Assembly: GCF_010671925.1 (NCBI RefSeq)
Contig: NZ_JAAHIH010000003.1
Span: forward strand, 310,001 to 374,000
Length of the DNA stretch: 64,000 nt
Direction: 5' to 3'
Origin: Moorena sp. SIOASIH
GTDB taxonomy: Bacteria > Cyanobacteriota > Cyanobacteriia > Cyanobacteriales > Coleofasciculaceae
The first letter of the stretch is position 1. Every line of letters begins with the position of its first letter. The position numbers and the translations under genes were made by a program. The notes under the pieces were generated by a model. The model worked only from the letters and a program-made list of their open reading frames with translations. It was not told the DNA's origin and made no database searches. Of the stretch, positions 29,212 through 40,174 are shown piece after piece.

Positions 29212-29383
29212 TGTCCTATAAACTCTTATCGTCCCATTTTTACTACTGGTACCACTTTTTTAGGTTCTTCCGTACTTATTATGCTAATTTGTCATAAACA
29301 ATGGCAAAAATTTCCCCCCTCTTAGTAAGGGGGGATTAAGGGGAGTTAGCACTGGATAAGTAGGAGCTTTACCCTACAATCAC
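29212..29383. other. Intergenic region with lone ISL3-type end
   Basis: GGTTCTTCCGTACTTATTAT then GCTAA at about 29263-29287 resembles the left end of the MITE at 18474. A CCCCTCTTAGTAAGGGGGG motif follows at about 29316. Only one end is seen, so this is a fragment. Confidence 0.45.
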
Positions 29384-31852
29384 TTACTCAACTCCTTGAG
29401 GCAAAAGCTCTCGGTTTTCCTTACGACTGACTTGCACCTTACCCTCTTCATTGACATCAACAAAGGCAATATCTCCTTCCTTAATGCGACTGGAAAGAAT
29501 TTCTTCTGCCAGCACATCCTCCAACAACCGCATGATAGCTCGGCGTAATGGTCTGGCTCCGTAGCTGGGGTTGTAACCCTCTTCGATCAAACGGTCTTTG
29601 AATTTCTCGCTGACTTCTAGAGTAATGCCTTGTTCGTACAGACGACCAAACACTTCTTTTAACAGAATCTTGGCAATGTCCTTGACTTCTTCTTTGGTCA
29701 ACTGACGGAAGACGATAATCTCATCTAAACGATTCAGAAACTCTGGGCGGAAGTACTGTTTAAGTTCTTCGTTCACTAGATTCCGAATTCGATTATATTG
29801 GGATTCCGCTTGATTATCGCTGAACTCGAAGCCCAGTTGTCCGCCACCCTTTTCAATAACCTTGGAACCAATATTCGAGGTCATGATCAGCAGGGTGTTC
29901 TTAAAGTCTACCGTCCGACCCTTGGAGTCAGTCAACCGCCCATCCTCTAGGATTTGCAGCAGCATATTGAACACATCTGGGTGTGCTTTTTCAATTTCAT
30001 CGAACAGCACTACTGTGTAAGGACGACGTCGCACTGCCTCAGTTAGTTGACCACCTTCGTTGTAGCCCACATATCCAGGAGGGGAACCTACCAACTTACT
30101 AACGGTATGGCGCTCCATGTATTCGGACATATCTAGGCGCACCATGGCTTCTTCAGACCCGAAGAAGTAAGCTGCCAATGACTTAGCTAATTCTGTCTTA
30201 CCGACCCCTGTAGGTCCAGAGAAGACAAAACTGGCAATAGGACGGTTGGGATTCTTTAAGCCTACCCTGGCTCGACGAATTGCTCGGGAAACGGCTTTAA
30301 CCGCATCTTCCTGACCAATCAGGCGTTGATGCAGGGTATCTTCCATGTGCAGTAGTTTCTCCGACTCTGATTCAGTCAGTTTTTGTACCGGCACACCAGT
30401 CCAAGAGGCAACAATGTGAGCAATGTCCTCTTCATCTACAATTGGGCTTTCATCAGTACCCCGAGATTCGCTCTTCTTGCTTTGGGCAATTGAGCGAATT
30501 TCCGCCTTTATTTCCATTTCGCGATCGCGTAGTTCCCCAGCTCGATCAAAGTCCTGGGAGCGTACCGCATCATCTTTTTCTTTAAGAACCTGACGCAGTT
30601 CTTTATCTAGCTCTTTTGCTGCTGGGGGCAACTGGGAGTTAATCAAACGCACTCGGCTTCCTGCTTCATCGATCAGGTCAATTGCCTTATCTGGCAGGTA
30701 ACGGTCGGAAATATAACGGTCTGACAGGTTTGCTGCTGCTTCGAGAGCCTCATCGGAAATTTTCAATTTGTGGTGTTGCTCGTAGCGCTCTCGCAAGCCG
30801 TATAGAATCTCAATAGTTTCTTCTACTGACGGTTCACCGACCATTACTGGTTGGAAACGACGTTCTAGGGCTGCATCCCGCTCAATGTGTTTGCGGTACT
30901 CATCCAAAGTTGTCGCTCCAATGCACTGCAATTCTCCCCTTGCTAAGGCTGGTTTGAGGATATTTGCCGCATCAATTGCGCCTTCAGCTGCACCTGCACC
31001 AATCAGGGTATGAACCTCGTCAATCACCAGGATTACGTTAGATGCCTGACGAATCTCATCCATAATTTTTTTCAGGCGTTCTTCAAACTCACCCCGGTAT
31101 TTGGTTCCAGCAACCAGTAAGCCAATATCGAGGGTAACGACTCGCTTTTCTTCCAAAATGTCTGGAACATCATTGTTAGCGATTCGTTGGGCTAAGCCTT
31201 CTGCGATCGCAGTTTTTCCTACCCCTGGTTCTCCGATCAATACTGGGTTATTCTTGGTACGGCGTCCCAATATCTGGATTACCCGTTCTATTTCCTTTTC
31301 CCGTCCTACTACTGGATCTAGCTTGCCTTCACTAGCCATCTGGGTTAGGTTTGAGCCAAACTCATCGAGAGTAGGAGTCTTTGTACGACCTTGAGAGGCT
31401 CCTGCTGTTACTTCCGCCGTTTCACCCAACATTCGGATAACTTGGGTTCTGACTTTAGACAGGTCTACTCCTAGGTTTTCCAAAACCCTAGCCGCTACGC
31501 CTTCTCCCTCCCGTATTAGCCCAAGTAGCAGATGTTCTGTACCAATGTAGTTATGGCCTAGCTGGCGAGCTTCTTCTAGGGATAGCTCCAGAACCCGCTT
31601 TGCTCTTGGGGTAAAGGGGATTTCGACAGCAACGAAGCCGGAACCCCTGCCAATAATTTTCTCAACTTCAATTCGAGCGTCTTTGAGATTTACGCCCATA
31701 GATTTTAGGACCTTGGCAGCTACGCCAGTTCCTTCTCCGATCAGACCCAGGAGGATTTGCTCTGTGCCTACGAAATTATGACCTAGGCGACGTGCTTCTT
31801 CCTGAGCCAGCATGATCACCTTAATGGCTTTTTCTGTAAAGCGTTCAAACAT
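29384..31852 (-). CDS. clpC: ATP-dependent Clp protease ATPase subunit ClpC
   Basis: 822 residues, full length. Order: two N-terminal Clp repeats (about 1-150), AAA+ domain 1 with Walker A GEPGVGKT and Walker [12 protein letters not shown], a middle domain with a UVR-like stretch, and AAA+ domain 2 with GPTGVGKT and [11 protein letters not shown]. The C-terminal domain ends RELLPQGVE. It unfolds substrates for ClpP and is essential in cyanobacteria and plastids. It is a single gene, followed by a short intergenic region. Confidence 0.97.
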   Translation of the reverse strand: MFERFTEKAIKVIMLAQEEARRLGHNFVGTEQILLGLIGEGTGVAAKVLKSMGVNLKDARIEVEKIIGRGSGFVAVEIPFTPRAKRVLELSLEEARQLGHNYIGTEHLLLGLIREGEGVAARVLENLGVDLSKVRTQVIRMLGETAEVTAGASQGRTKTPTLDEFGSNLTQMASEGKLDPVVGREKEIERVIQILGRRTKNNPVLIGEPGVGKTAIAEGLAQRIANNDVPDILEEKRVVTLDIGLLVAGTKYRGEFEERLKKIMDEIRQASNVILVIDEVHTLIGAGAAEGAIDAANILKPALARGELQCIGATTLDEYRKHIERDAALERRFQPVMVGEPSVEETIEILYGLRERYEQHHKLKISDEALEAAANLSDRYISDRYLPDKAIDLIDEAGSRVRLINSQLPPAAKELDKELRQVLKEKDDAVRSQDFDRAGELRDREMEIKAEIRSIAQSKKSESRGTDESPIVDEEDIAHIVASWTGVPVQKLTESESEKLLHMEDTLHQRLIGQEDAVKAVSRAIRRARVGLKNPNRPIASFVFSGPTGVGKTELAKSLAAYFFGSEEAMVRLDMSEYMERHTVSKLVGSPPGYVGYNEGGQLTEAVRRRPYTVVLFDEIEKAHPDVFNMLLQILEDGRLTDSKGRTVDFKNTLLIMTSNIGSKVIEKGGGQLGFEFSDNQAESQYNRIRNLVNEELKQYFRPEFLNRLDEIIVFRQLTKEEVKDIAKILLKEVFGRLYEQGITLEVSEKFKDRLIEEGYNPSYGARPLRRAIMRLLEDVLAEEILSSRIKEGDIAFVDVNEEGKVQVSRKENRELLPQGVE

Positions 31853-31992
31853 GGCGTATTCCCATCACCTGTTGCATGCCCGTGTAAGCTGATTCTAGCA
31901 CAGGTAAACCAAGCCACTGTTGATTTTTACACAACTCGCAGCAATTGAAACAGTTATTTACTTACTTTCGAGCCATTTCTGGTGATTAGGGA

Positions 31993-32595
31993 TTAACCAA
32001 TTTCCAGGTCAATCGCTGCCAAGCGATGTTTAATTTCCTCGTAACAATCGGCCATTGTTTTCTCAAATTCAGGGCTTTTCAGACCCCCTCGCCATAGAAT
32101 CAGAGCATCCTCCCCAGTGTCTTTATAATATTTTCTACGTCGTCCAGCTTCAGTGAAGCCGAACTTTTGGTAAAGAGCCAGTGCTGCTTGATTAGATGGT
32201 TTCACCTCTAAGGTTGCCCACTCTAAATTACGCTGTTTAGCATCCTGTAGCAAGGAATAAAGCAGTAATTGACCCAAACCTTGACGTTGGTAGTCAGGAT
32301 GCACTGCCAGAATAATAATATGGGCTTCCTCCAAAATTGACCAAAAACAACCTAAGCCTACCAGGCAATTGGGTAATGAGGTGATGGGAACACCTGTGCC
32401 TTCAAGCAAAGTTTGTTTTTTGCCCCCTTTTGGAGGAGCTTCCAAAGCCAACAACTGACTGTTGGGGCTATCCAACTCTCGTTCGTAACCCGACCGAGTC
32501 CAAAGTCCACCAAAACACAGCTGATCCAGTGCCACTGCGGCACTTAGGTGCTCTGCTTTGAGGGGTTTAAGTTTTAAGACAGTCACAGCCTTCAA
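31993..32595 (-). CDS. rimI: Ribosomal protein alanine N-acetyltransferase-like
   Basis: 200 residues. The GNAT fold is seen from the acetyl-CoA site HPDYQRQGLGQLLL and the following WATLEVKPSNQAALALYQKFGF and RRRKYYKDTGEDALILW, typical of RimI. It would acetylate the N terminus of S18 or related targets. It is longer than E. coli RimI (about 148), with an insert near residues 55-70 and a C-terminal extension. It is divergent from lysA; the two start codons are about 65 bp apart, so a shared promoter region is likely. Confidence 0.85.
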   Translation of the reverse strand: MKAVTVLKLKPLKAEHLSAAVALDQLCFGGLWTRSGYERELDSPNSQLLALEAPPKGGKKQTLLEGTGVPITSLPNCLVGLGCFWSILEEAHIIILAVHPDYQRQGLGQLLLYSLLQDAKQRNLEWATLEVKPSNQAALALYQKFGFTEAGRRRKYYKDTGEDALILWRGGLKSPEFEKTMADCYEEIKHRLAAIDLEIG

Positions 32596-32659
32596 TTGTA
32601 CACTGATTAACGAGACGCAAGTTCCAACTGTAAAGCAAAATCAGGAAAATAATTACACA

Positions 32660-34075
32660 ATGCTATCGACTCAACCCATTGAGGTTCACAATTCAGGGCT
32701 TCAGTATCTCAATTCATCTATCACTCCAGACCAAAGCGATGGTCGATCAAACCCCTCACCGAATCAGAAACTGTTACCTCTAACCGCCAAAGTCAACAGC
32801 CGTGACTGCTTGGAAATTGGTGGCTGCGATGTGACGACTCTAGTCGAGCAATTTGGCTCCCCCCTTTACATTGTGGACGAAGTAACCTTTAGAACTGCTT
32901 GCCATCAGTATCGGGAAGCCTTTGCTAAGTACTACCCCGGACAATCCCTGGTCCTCTACGCTTCTAAAGCCTGGAATTGTTTAGCAATTTGTGCGATCGC
33001 AAACTCTGAAAGTCTGGGAATCGATGTGGTTTCTGGTGGTGAACTCTACACTGCTCTACAAGCTGGCGTTAGTGCTGACAAACTCTATTTCCATGGGAAT
33101 AATAAATCTACCAGTGAACTTGAGCTAGCTACCGAGAGTGGCTGCACCATCGTAGTGGATAACTGGCTGGAGTTAAAAGCCCTGGCTTCTTTACCACAAC
33201 AGAGTATCCGGATCATGATTCGGTTGACCCCAGGGATCGAGTGTCACACCCACGATTACATTCGCACGGGTCACCTAGACAGTAAGTTTGGCTTTGATCC
33301 CGATACCTGGGATGAAGTTTTTACCTTTATCAGCCAACACCCAACCCTCAACTTTGTTGGTTTACACGCCCACATTGGCTCTCAGATTTTTGAGAGCCAA
33401 CCCCATCAAGATCTGGCGAAAGTGCTAGTCGAGTGTATTGTTAAAGCTGCTGACTACGATTTGTCAGTACAAGAGGTAAATGTAGGAGGAGGCTTAGGGA
33501 TTTGTTATCTAGAATCTGATGACCCCCCTAGTATTGATGATTGGGTCAAGGGAATCTGTGACTCCGTTGTTGCTGCTTGCACTTCTCGGCAACTCGTCCT
33601 ACCGAAACTGCTATCGGAACCCGGGCGTTCCATTGTTGGTCCAGCCTGTGTCACTGCCTACACTTTGGGTAGTTCTAAAATCATCCCCGAAATCCGGACT
33701 TACTTGACAGTTGATGGAGGTATGTCAGATAATCCGCGTCCCATTACCTACCAATCCGTTTATCGCTCTGTTGTTGCCAACCGGATGTCAGCTCCCCTGA
33801 CCGAAAAAATCACAATTGCTGGTAAACATTGTGAATCAGGGGACATTCTGATTAAAGATGCCACCCTACCTCAAACTCAGCCAGGAGATATTTTGGTGGT
33901 TATGGCTACTGGTGCCTACAATTACAGCATGGCATCTAATTACAATCGGTTACCCAGACCAGCAGCGGTGTTAGTCAAGGACGGAGAAGCCCAGGTGATT
34001 GTGCAGCGGGAAACTTACCAAGATTTAATTCGCCTAGATCGTTTGCCAGAACGACTGACCCAGAGCAGAAATTAG
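32660..34075 (+). CDS. lysA: Diaminopimelate decarboxylase
   Basis: 471 residues from the ATG at 32660; the longer frame from 32558 would run into rimI and is unlikely. PLP lysine in LYASKAWN, the glycine-rich phosphate site NVGGGLGICY, and SEPGRSIVG and the late TGAYNYSMASNYN motif identify a fold-III decarboxylase. It converts meso-diaminopimelate to L-lysine. Its first 40 residues are polar and not conserved. The next genes, cdaA and uppS, also bear on the cell wall. Confidence 0.95.
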   Translation: MLSTQPIEVHNSGLQYLNSSITPDQSDGRSNPSPNQKLLPLTAKVNSRDCLEIGGCDVTTLVEQFGSPLYIVDEVTFRTACHQYREAFAKYYPGQSLVLYASKAWNCLAICAIANSESLGIDVVSGGELYTALQAGVSADKLYFHGNNKSTSELELATESGCTIVVDNWLELKALASLPQQSIRIMIRLTPGIECHTHDYIRTGHLDSKFGFDPDTWDEVFTFISQHPTLNFVGLHAHIGSQIFESQPHQDLAKVLVECIVKAADYDLSVQEVNVGGGLGICYLESDDPPSIDDWVKGICDSVVAACTSRQLVLPKLLSEPGRSIVGPACVTAYTLGSSKIIPEIRTYLTVDGGMSDNPRPITYQSVYRSVVANRMSAPLTEKITIAGKHCESGDILIKDATLPQTQPGDILVVMATGAYNYSMASNYNRLPRPAAVLVKDGEAQVIVQRETYQDLIRLDRLPERLTQSRN

Positions 34076-34249
34076 CTCAAAGCTCAAAGCTATTGGTGGT
34101 TGGTGGTTGGTGGTTGACTTTTGGCTAACCCCCAATCAAAAACCGATGAACCATTAACCATTAACTTTTTAAGAGCTGATCACTTGACTGACGCTAAAAT
34201 CAAGCCAGTTCGACTCCATCTCCATCCTTAATCCTTTCCTGAACGTTAA

Positions 34250-35170
34250 ATGCCTCCGTTGCCGGGTCCTGTTACTGACCATAGCTGGGCTCAGTCATTG
34301 TTGCTTCACAGCATCGATGTTGGGTTGGTTCTAGCCCTTACTTATCTTGTGCTCCTCATCATTGGGGAGCGCCGCACCTTATGGATGGTGCGAGGGCTAA
34401 TTGTCCTGATGTTAGCCGCAGCAGTAAGTAATAGGTTAGGGTTGACGCTATTGAGTTTTGTGCTAGAAAAGTTGGTGGTTGGCTCAGCTGTGGCAATGGC
34501 TGTCATCTTCCAATCAGAGTTTCGTCGATTTCTTGAACAGTTAGGTCGAGGAGAGATTGTGCAGTTGTTTCAAGGACAACGACGTCCCACTCCTAAGCCT
34601 GACAGTGTAATCAATGAAATCGTAGACGCAGTCAAAGAGTTGTCTCAAAATCGAGTGGGCGCTTTGATAACTTTAGAAACCAATGGTCCAATTGATGAGC
34701 GGGATGTTTCTGTACCGGGTGTTCAGCTAAATGCTGAAATTTCTAAAGAACTACTGCAAACCATTTTCCAAACAACTACGTTGTTACACGATGGAGCGGT
34801 ATTAATTCGTGGCTCTCGGGTTGTAGCTGCGGGGGTAATTTTGCCTCTTTCTGAGCGCACAGCCTCTCGGAAGCTGGGTACCCGCCATCGGGCTGCGATG
34901 GGAATTACAGAACGTGTCGAAAATTGCCTTTGTATTGTTGTATCTGAAGAGACGGGTTCAATTTCTTTGGCGGAAAAAGGAGGATTGTACCGACCACTAA
35001 CTAGCACAAAACTCAAACAATTGCTAGAGGAACGATTTTCCCCAGTCGTGGATCGTGAGGTAGTTGCTCCAGGTCTACGCAACCTAGGTCGCCAATTCAA
35101 GTCCCAGGGACGGGTGCTAGTTTCACGTTTCCTCCGTCTTCCATCATCAACGTCTCAAGAGAAAAAATAA
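34250..35170 (+). CDS. cdaA: Diadenylate cyclase CdaA
   Basis: 306 residues. Three N-terminal membrane spans (about 18-90) precede a DisA_N domain with both catalytic motifs: [11 protein letters not shown] (DGA) and GTRHRAAMG (RHR). It makes c-di-AMP from two ATP. The C-terminal 35 residues are basic and variable. The gene is 5 bp from uppS, implying one transcript, and follows lysA. c-di-AMP in cyanobacteria is tied to osmotic and day-night control; a link with cell-wall synthesis is suggested by the neighbours. Confidence 0.93.
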   Translation: MPPLPGPVTDHSWAQSLLLHSIDVGLVLALTYLVLLIIGERRTLWMVRGLIVLMLAAAVSNRLGLTLLSFVLEKLVVGSAVAMAVIFQSEFRRFLEQLGRGEIVQLFQGQRRPTPKPDSVINEIVDAVKELSQNRVGALITLETNGPIDERDVSVPGVQLNAEISKELLQTIFQTTTLLHDGAVLIRGSRVVAAGVILPLSERTASRKLGTRHRAAMGITERVENCLCIVVSEETGSISLAEKGGLYRPLTSTKLKQLLEERFSPVVDREVVAPGLRNLGRQFKSQGRVLVSRFLRLPSSTSQEKK

Positions 35171-35175
35171 CTGCT

Positions 35176-35916
35176 ATGCAAACTATCCTAAACAAATTAC
35201 CAAGCGACCTTTCACCAGACCGTTTGCCTAGACATGTGGCAGTGATTATGGATGGCAATGGTCGCTGGGCAAAACGCCGAGGACTACCTCGGGTTATAGG
35301 ACATCGGCAGGGGGTGGAGGCTCTCAAAAAACTACTGCGTTGTTGTAATGATTGGGGAATCAAAGCCCTTACCGCCTATGCATTTTCTACAGAAAACTGG
35401 GGACGTCCCTTAGAAGAGGTGGAGTTTTTGATGACCTTGTTCGAGCGGGTTTTGGCTAGAGAACTTCAAGAAATGATGGAGGAGAATGTTCGGATTCAGT
35501 TTGTGGGAAATTTGACCGCCTTACCGCAATCGTTGCAAGCACAAATTGAGAACTCTATGAATGAAACTCTTAATAATACTGGCATTCAGTTTACTGTGGC
35601 TACTAACTACGGAGCACGCCAGGAAATTATACAAGCCTGTCGAGCCATTGCTACTCAGGTACAGCTTGGTCACATCCAACCAGATGACATTGACGAAGCC
35701 CTATTTTCACGTCATCTCTATACTGCCAATGTCTGTGACCCAGACTTGCTAATTCGCACTAGTGGGGAAATGCGCTTGAGCAATTTCCTGCTTTGGCAAA
35801 TGGCTTATGGGGAACTTTACATCACAGATACCCTATGGCCGGATTTTGACCGTGGAGAGTTTCACCGTGCTTTGTCTACTTATCAGCAGCGCGAACGTCG
35901 GTTTGGAAAAGTCTAA
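35176..35916 (+). CDS. uppS: Isoprenyl transferase (undecaprenyl diphosphate synthase)
   Basis: 246 residues. Signature [20 protein letters not shown] (metal-binding Asp and Arg residues), [11 protein letters not shown] and [15 protein letters not shown] identify a cis-prenyltransferase. It elongates farnesyl diphosphate with isopentenyl units to the carrier lipid of peptidoglycan synthesis. Co-oriented with cdaA, 5 bp gap. Confidence 0.95.
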   Translation: MQTILNKLPSDLSPDRLPRHVAVIMDGNGRWAKRRGLPRVIGHRQGVEALKKLLRCCNDWGIKALTAYAFSTENWGRPLEEVEFLMTLFERVLARELQEMMEENVRIQFVGNLTALPQSLQAQIENSMNETLNNTGIQFTVATNYGARQEIIQACRAIATQVQLGHIQPDDIDEALFSRHLYTANVCDPDLLIRTSGEMRLSNFLLWQMAYGELYITDTLWPDFDRGEFHRALSTYQQRERRFGKV

Positions 35917-36294
35917 GAATGGTTAAAGGTTTTTTAGTTGTTCGCCTTTGGCGTTCCCGTAGGGTAGGTTTTTTAGCTTAAGGTTTTTTAGTTGTTCGCG
36001 TAGCGTGGCCGAAAGGCCAAGGTTGCCGGTTAAAGGTTGCCGGTTAAAGGTTACAGCATAGAAAAGCAAAAGAATTTCTCCTAGTTATGAGGTACATTCA
36101 ATTTTCCCATGGGCCACTCCCTACTCCCTACTCCCTGAAACCCATCGGCGTAAGTACCTCACCCAATTGAGAACTGCTGTAGTTGGAACATTCAACCTTC
36201 TAACCTTCTAACCCTTCTAACCTTCAACCTTCTAACCTTCTAACCTTCTAACCTTCAACCTTCTAACTTTCAACGACCGCAGACCCTTCACCGA
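35917..36294. repeat. Repeat-filled gap downstream of uppS
   Basis: Contains two GCGTTCCCGTAG/GTTCGCGTAGCGTGGCC palindromes (about 35941-36022), a degenerate family 2 MITE (about 36050-36181, GAGGTAC...GTACCTCACCC), and TTCTAACC/TTCAACC tandem units (about 36186-36272). No gene. Confidence 0.65.
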
Positions 36295-36567
36295 CTAAGG
36301 GCCACAGAAAACTGCATCTTCTATATCTTTGCGGCTGAGGGAATACTTGAAAGATCGTTGAATATCTTCTCCACCTTCCCCAGACTTGAGGTAGCGTACG
36401 ATTAACTCCTCTACCTCAAGGCAAAGTTCTGCTTTCCAGGTAGGTCGATCAACACGCCAGCAATGTAGCTCCTTACTGTCTTGTTCACATCCTAGTATTT
36501 TCAGCCACCTCTCTATTTCAGGTAGAGGGTGGTTATACAAGGGGGTATCACCTGGCGGAAGTGTCAT
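36295..36567 (-). CDS. DUF3143 family protein
   Basis: 90 residues. MTLPPGDTPLYNHPLPEIER then WLKILGC and WKAELCLEVEELIVRYLKSG match the small DUF3143 family of cyanobacteria and plants. It is soluble. Function unknown. In cyanobacteria such genes are often near dnaJ-like genes; here a DnaJ protein follows about 215 bp upstream on the same strand. Confidence 0.8.
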   Translation of the reverse strand: MTLPPGDTPLYNHPLPEIERWLKILGCEQDSKELHCWRVDRPTWKAELCLEVEELIVRYLKSGEGGEDIQRSFKYSLSRKDIEDAVFCGP

Positions 36568-36781
36568 ATCGAATCCGGTTAACTATTTATAATTCTTGGT
36601 GCTACATCAGTATAAAATTGAAAATTGTCAATGGTCACGTGGCAATTTTCAATTCACAATTAAGACAATTCACAATTAAGACAATTAACATTTATGGGAT
36701 AAACCCTATTATAAGGGATTAACCAGAATTATAAGGGATTAACCAGACTTAATATTATAAGTTATTCTTGATCAGTTATTA

Positions 36782-37396
36782 TTAGGGATGGGTTATCTGG
36801 GTATTTTGGGCTGATTGGTTATTAACCGGTATTTGACTATCCAACTTAGCAGGTTTCGCCTGTTGAATAGAATTAATCTGGGGTACGGTAAGCAAATCAT
36901 TGCCACTGGGTTTAGAAATTAGCAGAGCAGCTTCACCTTGGGTTAATCCAATCGCTATGGCTAGTAGTAAGCAGCCTAAAAAGGTTAGTCCTAAAATGAA
37001 TAAGACAAAAATCTCCCCAGCTGAAAGGGGGCGGTCAGTGGGATCAAGGTAAGCTGAGGACGAGGAGCTTGGTGGCTTTTGATTAACTGGATTGTTTAAA
37101 CTAGGGGGTGGCTGAATAACATTGAGGCGGGAATAACCAATTTTTTGGTCATACATTGCTCGTCGCTCTGGATTACTCAGGGTAGCATAGGCTTCGTTCA
37201 GCTTTTGGAATTTAATCGTGGCAGTTTCAGTGGGTAAGTCGGTTGTATCAGGATGATAGCGTTTACTGAGTTGCCGATAAGCACGCCGGATGGCTATGGG
37301 TGATGCACTAGGGTGCAATCCCAGTATTTCGTAATAACTGGTTTGGTTTGGGTTTTGGCGATTCCTAATGTTTTGTCTGACCCGATCTTGTGCCAC
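36782..37396 (-). CDS. DnaJ-domain membrane protein
   Basis: 204 residues. The J domain (about 20-86) includes SYYEILGLHPSA, the HPD triad in KRYHPDTTD and FQKLNEAYATLS. After a Pro/Ser-rich linker comes one membrane span at about 128-150 (FVLFILGLTFLGCLLLAIAI) and a polar tail. It would stimulate an Hsp70 at the membrane. There is no Gly/Phe or zinc-finger region, so it is a class C J-protein. Confidence 0.85.
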   Translation of the reverse strand: MAQDRVRQNIRNRQNPNQTSYYEILGLHPSASPIAIRRAYRQLSKRYHPDTTDLPTETATIKFQKLNEAYATLSNPERRAMYDQKIGYSRLNVIQPPPSLNNPVNQKPPSSSSSAYLDPTDRPLSAGEIFVLFILGLTFLGCLLLAIAIGLTQGEAALLISKPSGNDLLTVPQINSIQQAKPAKLDSQIPVNNQSAQNTQITHP

Positions 37397-37614
37397 CGCA
37401 GTTTTATCCTAACTGGTTAGACAACGCTTTCGATTATTGTGACATCTGGAAGGATCCTGATTTTCTAATCCTGGCACAAAACCCGACAATTCGGGTAAAC
37501 CAAGCTTGACTTCGCGTATTCTAGGGAGCATGGCAGCGGTTATCCTGACCCTTGCTTAGATGACTCCTTTTCAACTAAGGTTTAGCCAATTACCTTATAT
37601 ATAACTCAGGTAGA

Positions 37615-38919
37615 TTAAATGTGACACACCACGCCACGAATTGCTGACAACAACAGCCACCCCAAGGTATTAACCCGAAAATCAAACAGAGTTACATCCA
37701 GCAGATTGAATAGAGTACAGCTGCCAAAAGCCACCAGATAACTGAACAGAATTAAGTTGTCTTGATGCCCATCTTTTCTAGTGGTCGGAGTTGCAACGGT
37801 TGACCAAACCCTTAATAGTTGGATACCTTGAACCATAATCCAGCCAACTAATCCACTCAACATCAGTGTGCCTGGGATGCCAGTTTCAGCAGTCAACATT
37901 AGAGGTAGATTATGGGGATGACCAAGCCAGACTTCCATTTGTGACTGGTAAAGAGGAGTGAAATTGCGTAACCCCCAACCCAACCAGGGACGTTCCTGAA
38001 TCATGGACCAAGTAAATTTCCACTGGGTTGTCCTCAAGGTAGCGATGGGCCGGTCGGGATACAACTGGTCAGACAATCGCATCCAAAAGTATGCTGGGAC
38101 AATACTACGCAGCCATTGACGCCCTAGCATTGGACCAAATGATGCCCACAGAACACTACCAACAGCAGCAGTAACTCCTGTCACCAGCCAGTACCAACCT
38201 AAGTAAAGGGCAAAGGCAAGGCAAGCCAAAACAGCGATTATCCAAGCATTGCGGGAGTTGGTCAAAACTAGTGCGATCGCATTACCGATCACCACCACAC
38301 TCAAGAACAACAGCGGATAATCGAATTGATGCCAGCTCCAACGCTTAGCTTGAAACCTCTCAATCCACAGCCCTATCCCTAAAATTAATGGTATTTGTAG
38401 ATAAGCGGCTAGGATATTGGCATACAAAAACACTGAATCCATCCGACCTGGAGGATTGCCGTTAGCTACCAAGGTTGAACCAAAGACTAGTGATAAGACT
38501 TTTGGGCTAGTCCAACCCAAAACCATCTGAGCAAAACCCAGTATAGTTACTGCTAGGGAAGGAATAACTAGAATCCAGGCTAATTGCCTCAGCTGTGCTG
38601 GGGTTTGGATGAGGGTAGACAAACCAGCGAAAACGGCGAAGAAGGGGATAAAATTCCCTAAACCTAGGAACGCTTCTGTGGGGTTAAATGCTAAACTAGC
38701 AGTAATGAGCAACCAGATACTCAAAATAGCCAAGCCCCAGTTTAGGGGTTTTGAGATCATACTGGCGTACTTTTGCCGCCAAGTATCTCCCACAGCTAGT
38801 ACTAACCCCACTGCCCCTAAAGCTGGAAATAGGGGAAAGATCAGAGTTCCCAGCTTCGCGCAGTTCCAAGCTACTTGTAGGTGATTGTCTGGATGTCTAT
38901 ACTTTCCCAATCTAGCCAC
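37615..38919 (-). CDS. O-antigen ligase/polymerase-like membrane protein
   Basis: 434 residues with about ten hydrophobic spans. A large loop near residues 275-330 carries the WaaL-type motif text RPWLGWGLRNFTPLY and GHPHNLPLML; Arg and His residues there are typical of O-antigen ligases and polymerases. The related cyanobacterial IctB proteins share this fold, so it may act in surface polysaccharide assembly; the exact substrate is open. It is 20 bp downstream of the YaaW-like gene, on the same strand. Confidence 0.8.
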   Translation of the reverse strand: MARLGKYRHPDNHLQVAWNCAKLGTLIFPLFPALGAVGLVLAVGDTWRQKYASMISKPLNWGLAILSIWLLITASLAFNPTEAFLGLGNFIPFFAVFAGLSTLIQTPAQLRQLAWILVIPSLAVTILGFAQMVLGWTSPKVLSLVFGSTLVANGNPPGRMDSVFLYANILAAYLQIPLILGIGLWIERFQAKRWSWHQFDYPLLFLSVVVIGNAIALVLTNSRNAWIIAVLACLAFALYLGWYWLVTGVTAAVGSVLWASFGPMLGRQWLRSIVPAYFWMRLSDQLYPDRPIATLRTTQWKFTWSMIQERPWLGWGLRNFTPLYQSQMEVWLGHPHNLPLMLTAETGIPGTLMLSGLVGWIMVQGIQLLRVWSTVATPTTRKDGHQDNLILFSYLVAFGSCTLFNLLDVTLFDFRVNTLGWLLLSAIRGVVCHI

Positions 38920-38940
38920 TAAGCATTACTATGAATAAAT

Positions 38941-39798
38941 CTAAACTGGTTCCCAGCACTCAGCACGAATCAGGCGGATTTGTGCTAAGGTTAAGATTGT
39001 TGGAATAATCCGACCGTAGTTGGTTGCGATCGCTCTCCAGCCTAAGTCAACGAAGAAATAGCTCCACATGATCGGACCTAGGCAGGCAAAAACACTCCGA
39101 GTAACCCCATAACGAGCAGCACTCAGTGCCATTCCCTGTCGTGCTGTTTGTAGTGTCAAGTAGTTCTGAAACTGAGCTGCTGCTGCCAAACCCCCCTTCA
39201 CTAGGGCTTGTTTAGCCACCTGATAGCGAGCGAAATGCAGGGCAAACTGACGTGCCACCTGTTGCAGTATTATTGGCTTTAGAATCGAGGTCAATGCTAG
39301 GGCGCTACCACCTTTGAGTAAAAATTCTATAGGATTGTGCTGGATTTGTACAGGTAAGGGTTCAGGGAGTTTTGACTTAGCTAAGCATTTCTGTACCTGT
39401 ACTGTTAGGGATTGCTGCTCTTGGGTTGGTAAGCGTTTCCAGGTTTTCTCCATTAGGTGAAGAAATATTTCTGCTTCCAAGTCAGTTGTAGTCAGACGTT
39501 GAGAGTAAGGAATTTTGAGGTAACGACAAACTTGAATCAGGGCTTGTCGGTAGGTTACTTCACTCGTGCGTCCCTTGAGTACTGTTACTCCATCTGCTGC
39601 CAAGAAGCGAAATCGCTCTTCTAGGGAATCCAACCAAGCTTCACGGTTTTGGCTTTGGATATCGATTGGCTCAGGGAGCTGAAGGTAATCTAAGGGATTA
39701 AACCTACGACAGAATAGAATGTCTGTCACTTGTTGTAACTCTTCAACGGTTGCTAACTCTAACGCAGTTCTCAGCTCATCCAACGTTCTTCCCTCCAC
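38941..39798 (-). CDS. YaaW-like protein
   Basis: 285 residues. The N-terminal half has the repeat-like DELRTALELATVEELQQVTD and the phrase LFCRRFNPLDYL, recalling the YaaW family (COG4735). The C-terminal half (about 150-285) contains Ala-rich helices, possibly membrane-associating (ALALTSILKPIILQQVAR). Function unknown. It is probably co-transcribed with the O-antigen ligase-like gene. Confidence 0.65.
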   Translation of the reverse strand: MEGRTLDELRTALELATVEELQQVTDILFCRRFNPLDYLQLPEPIDIQSQNREAWLDSLEERFRFLAADGVTVLKGRTSEVTYRQALIQVCRYLKIPYSQRLTTTDLEAEIFLHLMEKTWKRLPTQEQQSLTVQVQKCLAKSKLPEPLPVQIQHNPIEFLLKGGSALALTSILKPIILQQVARQFALHFARYQVAKQALVKGGLAAAAQFQNYLTLQTARQGMALSAARYGVTRSVFACLGPIMWSYFFVDLGWRAIATNYGRIIPTILTLAQIRLIRAECWEPV

Positions 39799-40174
39799 AA
39801 CCCCGTTTTTAGTGCTGTCCTCTATTCTACTCCTATCAGTTTTCTAGTAGGAGTTTGAATCTACTTTGATGTAGTAAGCTGTTAGGCATTTGGCAGCTAT
39901 GCTGAAGCGACGGGTTGGCCTTTATGGGGGGATTTGTCCCACTCGCGCTTTCCATCAAGACACGGACAAGAGTTTCAGGTTTTTTTTTGATTTAATAAAT
40001 GAATGCAGTCGGCCCCACGGGGGTTTCTATCACTCGCGCTTTGCATCAAGACAATGTCGTTTAAATGCCCGACAGCTTATTAATAAGAAAAGGATGAATG
40101 TGGGGTATAATATACCCGCCCTTAAATTTAACAAAACTCGCGGAATTCCCCACCGTCTTTCACGGTGTTGAAAT
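39799..40174. other. Intergenic region with palindrome fragments
   Basis: Two half copies of the CCCACTCGCGCTTTGCATC palindrome (about 39939 and 40030). A degenerate tnpB-type right end, GGAATTCCCCACCGTCTTTC then ACGGTGTTGAA, is at 40142-40172. ORFs here are not credible. Confidence 0.5.

Noticed and set aside
39890..40171. 93-codon ORF across palindrome fragments
   Set aside because: Composed of half palindromes and a degenerate element end.
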